A program made the position numbers and the translations under genes. From the NCBI GenBank assembly GCA_008477525.1, contig SPDT01000006.1:1329501-1393500 (forward strand): a stretch of DNA of 64,000 nucleotides, in the 5' to 3' direction. This document shows positions 12,738 to 23,181 of the stretch, in pieces. Source of the DNA: Hypomyces perniciosus. Taxonomy: Eukaryota > Ascomycota > Sordariomycetes > Hypocreales > Hypocreaceae. Position 1 is the stretch's first letter, and every line of letters begins with the position of its first letter. The notes under the pieces are model-generated. The model did no database searches, had not been told where the DNA came from, and was given only the letters and a program-made list of their open reading frames with translations.

Positions 12738-13758
12738 CTACCACTGGCTCTCCTTGGCACCCTCAGCCCACTCCGTGCCGGTGGTGGTGGCGGCGGCGGC
12801 ACCCCACTCCTGACCGGCACCGTCCCAGCCAGCGGCAGCGGTGTTGGCACCGGCGAAGCCAGGGGCGGCAGCATCCCAGTCGCCAGCGGCGGCCTGGAAG
12901 CCGGACTCAATGGCGGCGGGGGCTTCCTCCTCGGTGCCGGGGAGGAGCTTCTCCTCCTCAACCTTCTCCTCGGCCTCGGCCTCAGGGTCACGGTCTGTGT
13001 GTTCGTGGTTAGTTTCTGAAATGGAGCTATTGACGGATGGTTGAGTGCGGGGAGTGGTAACATACAGAAGTACAGATCAACCATGACGTCCCAGGGGGTC
13101 TCGCGGTTGAAGATGGTGCCACGGAGTCTCAGGACCTCACGGGCAAGCATCCACCAAACGGTACCGATGGCGTGGCGACCCTTGTTGTTGGTAGGGATGG
13201 CAACGTCGACGTACTCGGTGGGGGAGTCGGTATCGCAGAGAGCAATGACGGGGATGTTGACATAGCTGGCCTCCTTGATGGCCTGGGCGTCGGTGCGAGG
13301 GTCGGTGACGATGATCAGGCGGGGCTCCTTGAAAGAGCGGGTGATGTAGTTGGTGAAGCTACCGGGGGTGAAGCGACCAGCGATGGGCGAGGCACCGGTG
13401 TGGGCGGCGAACTTGAGGACAGCGCGCTGACCATAGGGACGGGCGGAGATGACGCAGATGTCGGCAGGGTTGTCAATGCCGACGATGATACGGGCAGCGA
13501 GGACAATCTTCTCCCTTTGAGGCTGTTAGCATGCCATACATAGTCTTCCCCAGCTGTCCCAAAGCTTCGGGCACTAAATAGAACGCACCAGGTCTTGCCA
13601 ATGTTGAGAACATTGACACCATCGGCACGGGTCTTCCAGAGGTAAGGCTCCATGTGAACCTGGAGGTTCTTGCTACCGAGGTGGCATTGAGCCGCCAGGA
13701 GCATCTCAATGTCCTGGGAGGTGGCGTTGAAAACGGACGGCAGGTTGGAGGGAGCCAT
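12738..13758 (-). CDS. RPS0: 40S ribosomal protein S0 (uS2)
   Basis: Cytosolic small-subunit ribosomal protein of the uS2 family, needed for 18S rRNA maturation and 40S assembly. Exons on the minus strand: 13758-13589, 13514-13066 and 12994-12738, giving 291 residues, normal for a fungal S0. Introns are 13588-13515 (GTGCGT...AAAG) and 13065-12995 (GTATGT...CACAG). The N-terminus [13 protein letters not shown], the block [20 protein letters not shown], and [15 protein letters not shown] are hallmarks of S0/laminin-receptor proteins. The C-terminal tail is acidic, then Ala/Gly/Trp-rich and ends SQW. The frame is intact across all exons. It shares its upstream region with the mitochondrial uS15 gene. 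Confidence 0.97.
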
Positions 13759-14126
13759 CTTGTCTGATTTCTTGACGGACGTTCGACGTTGATGGGGGAG
13801 AAAGGAGAGTGGAGGGGGGAAGAAGAAGAAATCGACGATCGGGACGTTTCGTACAAGTCGCCAAAAGTTCGCGCGAAACGAGAGAATTTCCAAAAGTGTG
13901 TGTGTTCGCAGAGCCCTGAGGCCACTAGCACCGAACTGGCTTAGCGCATTCCTTCTCGTTCAGAGGTTCCAGGATGCACGTGAGTGGATGCGCTAGGCTA
14001 CTTTCGGCTACGGGTGTATCCGACGATCGACTCTGCGAAGAGAGCCGTCGGCCATAGGAAATTTTGAGGATCTGTTAGGACGACATATCGCTTCGTCTGG
14101 CAGAGAACCGAGCTACTGGCGCAACA
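13759..14126. promoter_or_regulatory. Shared upstream region of RPS0 (-) and mitochondrial uS15 (+)
   Basis: The 368-bp gap between two divergent start codons, so it must hold both promoters and 5' UTRs. On the RPS0 side, read on the minus strand, it is strongly C/T-rich, the pyrimidine-rich leader common in ribosomal protein genes of filamentous fungi. No specific binding site can be assigned. Confidence 0.6.
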
Positions 14127-15138
14127 ATGCCGCCCAGATTAGAGCTGTTGCAGCGCCTAGGCACTGTCAATCGTACGGTTACTCTGTTTTCGAGGAAACA
14201 TGCTAGAATACATTGCTAATTGACTCGCTAGTATGCCTGCGGCCTGCAACCAGACCCGTGACACCCAACTTCCTCCCCATTATCCAGACAGCCAATCTCT
14301 CCCAGCGCGAGAGGAAGCGAAAGGCCAAGCAAGATCCCTACAAATGGGCGCAGGCTCAGCAGCGCAAAGCCGCCAACCTCAAGCGACGTGAGGAGCTCCA
14401 GAAGAAACGGGAGGAAGAATGGGGAGACCCAATCTGGGGCAAGACCACTCCATTCCTTGAGTCCCTGGACTCAGCCGGCCAGGTTGCTCTCAGCGAGGTA
14501 CCTCGAGATGCAAGCGGCAAGCCCCTCGAGAAGCCACGGACTCTTCCTACTACTCCCGGCCTTCGCAATCATTTCCTTACCGACGCCGAGCTGGAAGATG
14601 CTGCCAAGCATGCCCATGCTTTGACGAAGCCGATGGTCGGGGTGGTAGAGTCGCAGATGGATCCTGCTACAGAGGAGGAGAGAAAGAAGGCGCACGACCA
14701 GAAGCACTACAAAGCCCTCGAAGCTTTGCGGAGAATAACGTCTCTGAGCAACGGCAGCGCCAGTGACCGGTTTCACGCCAACGTGAGACGCATCGTCGAT
14801 GAGTTTGGACGCCACAAGACGGACAAGTTTCTGAAGCCTAAGCCGCAATCCATCACACCAAACACCGTACCAATGCCCGATCGTGCCGGCCCAGATACAG
14901 GCAGCTCAGAGGTCCAGATCGCCATCTTGACGGCCAAGATCAGATCAGTCGCAAAGGCCTTGGAAATCACCGAGGTTACAAGGATAAGCACAACAGGAGG
15001 AACCTGAGACTGCTCTTGCATCGGCGCCAGAAGCTTCTGACATACATGGAGCGGAAAGAAAGGGGGTGAGAGGTGGACACACATGCTTGAAAAGCTAGGT
15101 CTCACCCAGCAACATGGAAGGGACAGATCGATCTGTGA
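14127..15138 (+). CDS. MRPS28: Mitochondrial small-subunit ribosomal protein uS15m, with three apparent homopolymer frameshifts
   Basis: Mitoribosomal protein of the S15 family that binds small-subunit rRNA. Exon 1 is 14127-14172 and exon 2 starts at 14232 after a 59-nt phase-1 intron. The start ATG at 14127 is followed by a basic, acid-poor leader fit for mitochondrial import. A Lys/Glu-rich region (QRERKRKAKQDPYKWAQ) comes next, then the S15 core from about 14905 (GSSEVQIAILTAKI). The conserved continuation (HNRRNLRLLLHRRQKLLTYM) is in another frame. Single-base corrections at 14963-14966 (GAAAT, one A short), 15062-15066 (five G, one too many) and about 15112-15117 (CATGG, one T short) restore an open frame to the TGA at 15136-15138. 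This strongly suggests sequence errors. Confidence 0.9.
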
Positions 15139-15318
15139 CGATGGTGTAGGATAGTCAAATGTCTGTATGTACAATAGAAATCATCAGAGGCCGAACGAAT
15201 GCCCACGTCAATCTTTCGCCTCTCCCATTGCGCCTAGTCTGACCCATCCGAGCAATTAAGAACCAACATGTTAAAACACAGGTGCGCTGATAGCGATCTA
15301 GTATTAGTCTGGCGCAAA

Positions 15319-16560
15319 TCAGAAGACACTGATGAAGTTTCCATACGATCCTTCTGGTTCTGGGCTATGCACTCAGCAATCCACGTGATGTTACGGATTC
15401 CTGGCTGATGTTAGCGACTGATACGAGACGAAGGGTAATGACATCACGTACCTGTTCCTCAACTTCACCCAGGCATAGACAATTGCGAAGGTAAATTGCC
15501 TCGTGAAGGCATCTTTCGAGATCTCCATCTCCTTCTGGTAAAACATATCCTCCAAGCTCTTACCATCGGTAGGGCCACCTCCCATGTTTCCAGGGCCAGA
15601 GGCGCCGCCAAGAGAGGCTGCAATCAAAGACGTCTTGGTAGTCGTGAACACCATCAACGGCAAGACGCACGCCCTCAGCGTCATCCGCCGAGAAAGCATC
15701 AAAGTGCCCTCGGGGAACAGTTTGCCAAAGGTGGGATAGAGCTTGTTTGCGGTCGCCTTGGTCAACTCAGTTTCCAAATGAGTTGAGGGTGATATTGATG
15801 GCTCGGCGATCAGCCTCAAACTCAGGATGTTGGACATGACTTCCGCAGTGGGGTTCCAGCCATTTCGGGATGGGTATTAAACAAAGTGTAAAAGTCCTCC
15901 AGGTAGTTCTTGTAGAGAGTGTTCCGAACAATCTCAATGTTGAGTTCATCCAGGTCTTGGTGGCTGAGGCTGCCCTTGAAGTATGGCGCGAGAGGCGTCT
16001 CAATCAACACACTGTTGTAGAGTTCCTCGATATTGGTAGCGACGCAGAGAACAGGCATGGTCTCGAACCAGCCTAGGGGGTGGCATCTCTCCAAAGTTCA
16101 CGGGTGTCTCGTTCGTGGAGGGTGCCAGTGATGAGCAGAGCGACATGTCAATCATGTAGCCGTAGGTGACATAGTCCATGAACTGGGCCAAGGATCCAGT
16201 AGCATTGGCACGAACATATCGAAACTCTGAGATGAGCTTATCTGTCGTCTTTGATGCGAGGGCAGAGGTCGAAGGGTTCGGCGGAAGGGAGGCGAGGAAG
16301 TCGCCATAGGCAGGACCAAGCTGGAGCTTGAGATCTGGGTTCATGTTAGCAATCAAGAATCGGCAAGCGAGCAATCACACGCACCGTCAATCGTCTCGCA
16401 CTGCGTCAGGTTGTTGTAGGCCCCAGTCGTCAGCAGGCCGTTCCGATAGCCTCGAATGATGCCCTCGAGATAGCTGCATTGCATGGCGTCAGTGAGGGCA
16501 AGGTGAGCTGAACGTCACTGCGACTGACCCATTGTTCACGTTAAAGAATAGGCCCTCCAT
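15319..16560 (-). CDS. vma6: V-type ATPase subunit d (V0), with about eight homopolymer frameshifts
   Basis: Peripheral V0 subunit linking the proton channel to the rotor of the vacuolar H+-ATPase. Exons on the minus strand: 16560-16529, 16473-16385, 16334-15452 and 15400-15319, all with canonical splice sites. The protein starts [15 protein letters not shown], matching subunit d. Recognisable family blocks are [31 protein letters not shown] and [11 protein letters not shown], and the corrected C-terminus ends GNFISVF. The frame breaks near 16150 (A), 16077 (C), 15855 (C), 15781 (A), 15695 (G), 15630 (T), 15456 (G) and 15332 (T). Each is repaired by adding or removing one base of a run. For a normally essential-like single-copy gene, this pattern argues for sequence error. 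Confidence 0.93.
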
Positions 16561-17027
16561 CTTTTGTGACAGCCTTCAGGCTTAGCGCAATTACGGAATG
16601 GCAGCGCGAAAAGAAAGGCGGATTTTTCTGGTGTTATATCACCCACAATAGCTGTCTGGTTTTCTAGTCGGTATTATTGTCAGGACTCTAACAGTAGTAG
16701 TACTAAGTATTGTTGACGAGGCGCATCGAACGCTACAATAATACTACGTATCGAGCTCCCCACGTGAGTGGGTGGTCCGGAACTTATGTAACGCCGACAC
16801 CCGGCAGACCATCCCACTTTTCGAAGCACCAGCACCAAACGGGCCCAAAAAATAATTTTGAGTGGAGACTAAAGCTTCTTCCAACTTGAAAAATTTCCAA
16901 AACTTCATTCGTCCACCTTCGCCCGTCACTTTTGCGCACACAACAACGACTGCAATTGGGCTTTAGGAGGAAGCAGGAACTCGACTGAACTGTGCAGGAG
17001 CGTTGGAGAGAGCATCAATCATTCACC
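16561..17027. promoter_or_regulatory. Shared upstream region of VMA6 (-) and NOP58 (+)
   Basis: 467 bp between two divergent start codons. It includes a GTAGTAGTACTAAGTATTG stretch near 16694-16715 with the local TAC/GTA-rich style. A T/A run around 16848-16860 could be a nucleosome-depleting element. No factor site can be named with confidence. Confidence 0.5.
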
Positions 17028-19002
17028 ATGTCTCTCTTCGTTCTTGCCGAGACGCCCGCGGGGTGAGTTTTGCCAGCGAAACGGGCTCTTTCCCAGAGCA
17101 CCGTCGTCGCGCCTAGTTGCATTGAGCTGACACTGGATAGCTATGGCCTGTTCAAGGCTGCCGACAAGAAACTCCTTAAGAATGAAAGCCTTGCCGAGGA
17201 ACTTGGACGCCCCGAGCGAGTGATTGAAATGTGAGTTCAAGCCTTGCCAGCTGACAATGCCAGGCCCATGAGACTGACAGCTGTCGCGCACAGGTTGAAG
17301 CTGAAAAAGTTCGTCAAGTTCGAGAGCGCTGCCATGGCCCTTGAGGAGGCCGCGTCCCTCAGGGAGGGCAAAGTCCCTACCCTCTTGACTTCCCTCCTGG
17401 AAGACATCAAGGCCGAGAGAAAGGCGTCTCTTGCCGTCGCCGATCTGAAATTGGGAACTGCCATCTCCAACTTGCCCCAGTTCAACATCTCCCCCGTGTC
17501 TGGCTCCAACACGATGGATCTCTTCCGAAGCATTCGAGAGCACGTGTCGTCGTTGATTCCCGGACTCGACCAGATGAACATTGATCGGATGAGTCTCGGT
17601 CTCTCCCACTCGATGGCCCGACACAAGATCAAGTTCTCGGCCGACAAGGTTGACTCTATGATCATCCAGGCGATTAAGATGCTCGATGATTTGGATAAAG
17701 ACCTCAATGTCTATGCCATGAGAACAAAGGAGTGGTATGGCTGGCATTTCCCTGAGATGGCCAAGATCCTGAACGACAACATGGCATTTTGCCGTGTCGT
17801 TATCGCGACCGGCATGCGCACCAACATGGCGCAAACTGACCTCTCTGAAATCCTTCCCGAGGAAGTTGAGACCGCTCTGAAGGCTGCTGCTGAGATGAGC
17901 ATGGGCACAGAGATCACCCAAGAGGATATTGACAACCTCATTCTTCTCGCAAAGGAGGTTCTCGCATATCACGAGTATCGAAACCGACTTTCCTCTTCCT
18001 CGAGAGCCGCATGCGATCCATTGCTCCGAACCTGACTGCTATCGTCGGTTTCATGGTTGGCGCCAGACTCATTGCCCACGCCGGCTCTCTCATTGCCCTT
18101 GCCAAGTCCCCTGCTTCTACCATCCAGATTCTTGGAGCTGAGAAGGCGCTATTCCGAGCTCTGAAGACCAAGCACGATACACCCAAGTACGGTATCATGT
18201 ATCACTCTCCCCTCGTTGGTCCAGCAACAGGCAAAAACAAGGGCAAGATGGCGCGTATGTCGTCTGCCAAGGCGGCCCTGGCTCTGCGTGTAGATGCGCT
18301 TGGTCTGAATGATGAAGATGATGGCGAAGACGATGACAAGAGAGCCATGCTGGGTCTCACTTGCCGTCTTAAGCTCGAGAACACGCTTCGAAAGCTCGAG
18401 GGCAAGCCACTCCTTCCCAAGGGTACCAACGTTTCTCCATCGGGCGAAATCATTGCCGCTGGCCAGTTCACCGTGAAGGATACCCGCCGATACAACGTTG
18501 ACGCCGATGGTGTTACGAACGAGGCCAATGGCGACAGCTCCAAGAGCAAGGACAAGAAGTCAAAGGACAAGAAGCCCTTGATTGAGGTCGTTGAGGAGTA
18601 CTCCAATGACGATGAAAACATGGAAGATGCCCAGGATGATGATGAGGAGGACGACAGCGACGACGAAGGTGCCAAGACACCAGCAAAATCAGCAGCAAAG
18701 AAGCTCTCGAGCGAGGAATACGAGCGACTGGCCGAACTCGCCGGCCTTTCTGTCAAGAAGTTCAAGCGAAGTATGAGCGCGGTGATGTCCAGGTCAGCGC
18801 TGATGGCACTCCCAAGGTGTACAGCAAGAAGGAGCTTAAGAAGCTCCGCAAGACAGAGGAGGCACCCACGCCAGTCAAGGTTGCGGAGCCCGTGTCGGAG
18901 AAGAAGAAGAAGCGTAAGTACGAGGATGATGAAGAGGCTGAGTCTGAGGCCAAGAAGGACAAGAAGCAGAAGAAGAAGAAGCGTCAGTCTCTCAATGCCT
19001 AG
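17028..19002 (+). CDS. nop58: Box C/D snoRNP core protein Nop58, two homopolymer frameshifts
   Basis: Nucleolar core protein of box C/D snoRNPs, which direct rRNA 2'-O-methylation and pre-rRNA processing. Exons 17028-17062, 17141-17230 and 17294-19002; the introns have GTGAGT donors. Domains: N-terminal domain ([17 protein letters not shown]), coiled coil, then the Nop/snoRNA-binding domain at about 17950-18230 ([24 protein letters not shown]). The tail is acidic then KKKKRK-type Lys-rich, ending RQSLNA, the expected KKE/D tail of Nop58. The frame breaks at about 17992 (CTCTTCC, one T short) and about 18771 (CGAAGTA, one A short); both are single-base run errors and the protein is continuous once corrected. 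Confidence 0.95.
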
Positions 19003-20024
19003 AACCCATTGAAGATCACAATCGAGCTCGAGACTAGGGTCGCCGTCGGCGGCGGCCCAAAAGGGGAGCGTAGTCTACGAGTAAAACGATTTCGTCTCTC
19101 GACGGCTAGGAGTCCTGCGAAGACGAAGCGGCGCGCGTAGGGGTCCTGCAATGTCGCCTGTGACGTTGTAGATTTATGATACCTGAGATTCTTTGAGAGC
19201 TTCTGGTCAATCTGTCTTTGTTAATATGGCTGGCGTTTGGGGGGGTTACATCTGGCATTCGGCGTGGTTGGACTATTTTCTGTTGATCCAACTTTTTTCA
19301 ACACGCCTGTTGTGTAGGAAATCTCAGAGGAGCTAGGGGCTAGTGAAGACTTGAATGAATTTGCTTTTGAATGTTGATTACCATGTGCTTGCTTCGAATA
19401 ATTCGTAGATGGGTCGTATCGAATCCAGAATCACACCCCCATTTTAATGTCGAAGATCTTGTCAAGACGTGGTGGAATTCACCCCATCTATTCTATCTAT
19501 GCCTACTGGTCATCACACATTCAAAAACCGTAGTACATACAAAGTAACAGCACAAATATTTTGTTTGTTCAGCGCTGCCAGCATTTAATTAATCCTCAAG
19601 GACTCCATGGTATTCATTAGAGTCCCTTCCCATTCTTCCTTCCATTGTGCTACTCAGTCAAAGAGCGGGTATCCTGGGTATCACATTCACAAAGTCTTTG
19701 CCCATTTCCTCATTCAACTCAAACCCTCACACTCCGAGTAGATCCGCCTCCAAACAAGCCAAGTAAAGCACAAGACCAAATCCATGAGCGAGAGCGTGTT
19801 CGTGAAAAACATAGTACAGTCGGAAATTATTCTGTTAAGTGGGTATATAAATTCGATGGGACGAGCAGAATGCATGTGCTGTGTGATGACCTTCGAGGGC
19901 ATCGGCGTCGTTGGAAACGATGAGGGGCATGGAAAACAACAGGCAGCTTTCGATCAAGTAGACCATGCTAAACCGCCGAAAAAGCCCCAAGAGTCAGCAG
20001 CAAGCCCTCATGGGAGGCAGGAGT
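19003..20024. other. Intergenic region between convergent nop58 and the stomatin gene
   Basis: About 1 kb holding the two 3' ends. A/T-rich with no convincing ORF, RNA gene or repeat. Confidence 0.6.
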
Positions 20025-21240
20025 CTAAAAGTTTTCCACGACGCGAGCGTTCATGGCTTGTTGGAAACTCGGGTCCTGACCTCCAAAATCTTGACCAGCG
20101 GCAGCAGTGCTGCCTTCACCGGTATGACCATCGCCCAGGGCAGCACTCATGGCAGGGCCACTCAGGGGTTGGCTGCTTCCGGGCAGGAAGATGACCTTGC
20201 TGTTGGCAGTCTTGGCCATGGCTTGCATGGCCTCGAGGTAGCGGATCTGCATGGCGGGCGCAGAGCTCAGGATGTCGGCGGCCTGGCGCATCAACTTGGC
20301 AGATTCAACCTGTAAAGGGCATTCATTGTCAGTATACAGAGATTTCTCAGATGGAGCATTTGTTTTTTGCTGTAGCTGATGATGTTGTTTGTCCTTACCT
20401 CGGCCTTTGCGGCGATGATCTTGCTCTCGCCGATACGCTTGCTCTGAGCGGCCATGGAAAGCGAGTCTTGCAGGTCCTGGCTAAAGAGAATATCCTTGAT
20501 CAACATGCTCTCCACCTGAACACCCCAGCCAGCGGCAACATCCTCAATGATCTCGCCAATAGACTGGGCGATCTCCTCGCGGCGCTCAATGACGTCCTGG
20601 AGAACGCGGGCACCAACAACATGGCGCAGGGTAGTCTGGGTCCGCTCAACGAGGGCCTGGCGAACATTGGAGATGCCAAAGGCGGCCTTGTGGGGTGCGA
20701 CAATGTGGTAGTAGATGACGGAGGTGAGCCGGAGGGTGACGTTGTCCTTGGTCATGCAGGTCTGCTCGGGAACCTCTGCGATCTGGATCTTGACGTCGAC
20801 TTGAATGAGCTTCTCGCTGAGAGGGTTGATCTTGACCAGACCGGGGTCGACAGCCTTGTAGAAGCGACCGAACTTGGTGACGAGACCGACTTGGCCCTGG
20901 CCGACACTCTTGTAGGGGTTGGGGCAGATGATGCAGCAAGGAATGGCGCCCAAGGTTCCAACACAGTCACCGAGAGCATTGACTAGAAGAGAGGGCTGCG
21001 TTAGAACATGGCAGGTCCTTTGCGACAACACGATAGATGGAAGAGAGACATACTCATGCCGCCGTACCAGCCCTTGGGGTCAGCATCTGTACCGACGACA
21101 GTGGCATAGCTGCGCTGAAGGTCCTCCTCCTTGGGCGGCTGTACAGCCATGATCTTCTGGGGCTGGAAGCCAGTGCTGGCGCTGGTGCTGCCGTCATAGT
21201 CGGGAGCCTTGGAGGAGCTTCCGCCGTTGAAGGTGGCCAT
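20025..21240 (-). CDS. Stomatin/SPFH (band 7) family protein
   Basis: Membrane-associated scaffold protein of the SPFH superfamily. Exons on the minus strand: 21240-21054, 20982-20399 and 20309-20025, with canonical GTATGT and GTAAGG donors. A hydrophilic N-terminal region of about 60 residues precedes a short hydrophobic hairpin (CVGTLGAIPCCIICP). The SPFH domain follows: GQVGLVTKFGRFYKAVDPGL, KIQIAEVPEQTCMTKDNVTL, and a helical part with VLQDVIERREEIAQ and GWGVQVESMLIKDI. The C-terminus includes MRQAADILSSAPAMQIRYL, common in stomatins. The Cys pair in the hairpin could be palmitoylated (family knowledge). The frame is intact. Aspergillus nidulans StoA/StoB are the likely relatives; I cannot tell which. 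Confidence 0.93.
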
Positions 21241-23181
21241 GGTCGCAAGCTGTGTAAGAGTTGTCTATAAGACTAAGTAAGACTAAGACTTGGTCTGTGA
21301 GAGAGTATCGCGATGATCGAAGACGAGCTGCAGTGCGGATCAGAATAGGAAACCGATTGGTGTTTCTGCAGAACCGATGGAAGTGGAGGGGGGAAATAAA
21401 AACAACGAGGAGGAGCTTTGGGGGGTTTTAATATGTTCGCTCTTGACGTCGGCGGCGAGTGAAACTCGGGCAGAACAGCCACTGCATGTACTACATACTA
21501 GGCAGTGCTAGGGAGGGGTGTACCCGCATGCAGGGCAGCATCTGGGAAGAGGTATCATTCGAACGGTGTTGCAGTCATAGAGATACATGCTTCCACGCAG
21601 GGCTACTACTGAATTGGGTACCTAGTAGTACTAGAATGGTTATGGACACAGCCGTGTTCATCACCTGTCGTTTAAGAGTGGAGAACGCAAAGCTCGGCAG
21701 TGCTTGGGCCCTGCGGGGATCATTTAATCCGTTTTTCTCGGCTCGCATTCTTCTCTTTTTGGGGCTGATTTCGGTGTGGATTTTGATGTTGTGATGTGAT
21801 TGATCCAATTGATTTCACAGCCTCCTAGAGTGTACTACATAGGAAATGAGCCCAGGCATCAGCGCACATACGATGAATGCGACACCAATTGTCTGATGCC
21901 AAGCCAGGGCTGCTGCGTTTTACGTACGAGTACTACGTACGGAGTACGGGCAGATGATTCCGCAGCGTATTTCACGTTTGCAATACTACCCATAGTAATA
22001 CCATCAAGCGTATTCATATTAGCTAGCTAACACTAATACTACCAACTATGTACGTACGGAGTACTACTATGTATGGAAATCGACACCAAAAATACACATC
22101 ATCCCATTTTGTCCATTTAGCAGCTTTAGCAGCAAAGACCCCAACATCAATCCGTTAATCTACGCCACACATCCCGTAACGCTTTAGGCTGCCCAATCGA
22201 GACATACTCTTCCAGACGCTCGTCAGCACGGATGTCAAAATATCCGACACTTCGTCTGTGTTCTTCAATGCCGAGTTATCCAGATGATGGAGTCAAATTC
22301 CCCAGACTCTCGAAAGTGGACTTTTTTTTTTTATCACTCACAGTACTTGAGCACCACCTACCTGTGAGAACTGACTGACTGAAAGCAAAACCCATCAAAA
22401 ATTACTACTAGTACTCCAGCACTGCCTCGACATCACCCTCTTAGCAAATTCACACAAACACCACTAGCCATCTTGACTTGGCCGAGATGCCGATCAGAAA
22501 CCGGGCGGCGACATCATTTTCCCCGGCCACCCACCTTCCAACAGACTGCCTTCCAGCCTCATGATACTTCAACTTGTCGGGCGTTTTTCAAATCACCCAC
22601 GACTCTACCAAGACGACTTCACATGCCCTCTGCGAGTGGTATTTCAAATCGGTTCCATATCTAGAACTCCCCGACTAAGCCTCATAAATCATCACTTGAC
22701 CACGGTGACCCACAAGGCTATGCTATGCCCATGTTGTTGGGTATTACTGGTAGCAAGGCAACACAACAGATAGAGTCGGGTATTTCACATAGCGTTGGTG
22801 GGCCAACAACTTGGAGTGCCACCATCAGGACGATGGCTTGAGAGAGGATATCACCAACAGTCGATCGTAGTCAGCTTTATATAGACGTCATCGCCCATTA
22901 GTGCGACCTACATACACGTTGGTGGCGGGCACAGTGCATTTCTTCAGCCTTCTGTACGAAGTACGCCCGTTGGCAGCCGCCTGGCCGAAATATTCCCCCA
23001 AATGAATAGACAGTATTAAGGATTTGCATTCATTTCTATTCCGTACCTAGATAAATCTCCATCCAGTCATCATGTCATTATGACCGTGTCCAAATGCATG
23101 CATGCCCATATGCCTGCCCGCTGTACAAATGCAAGACCTACACTTTTATCATGATAATCCCCCCTCCCATCAACTGATCAC
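21241..23181. other. Intergenic region between stomatin and APC10 genes
   Basis: About 1.9 kb. The first part is the C/T-rich (minus strand) promoter of the stomatin gene. The rest contains TACGTACGGAGTAC motifs near 21925-21948 and 22049-22065 and a T run at 22322-22332. No ORF looks coding. Confidence 0.6.

Noticed and set aside
12512..13150. Minus-strand frame rich in Pro and Arg over RPS0
   Set aside because: Alternate frame reading through the last RPS0 intron and exon 3; the true frame ends SQW with normal splice sites.
17019..17972. Long minus-strand open frame (317 codons) opposite NOP58
   Set aside because: Exact shadow of the NOP58 coding exon; its Gly/Asp/Val/His-rich composition is typical of an antisense frame and it has no motif.
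20351..20986. Plus-strand 211-codon frame opposite the stomatin gene
   Set aside because: Antisense shadow of the SPFH exon, which has clear domain motifs and splice sites on the minus strand.
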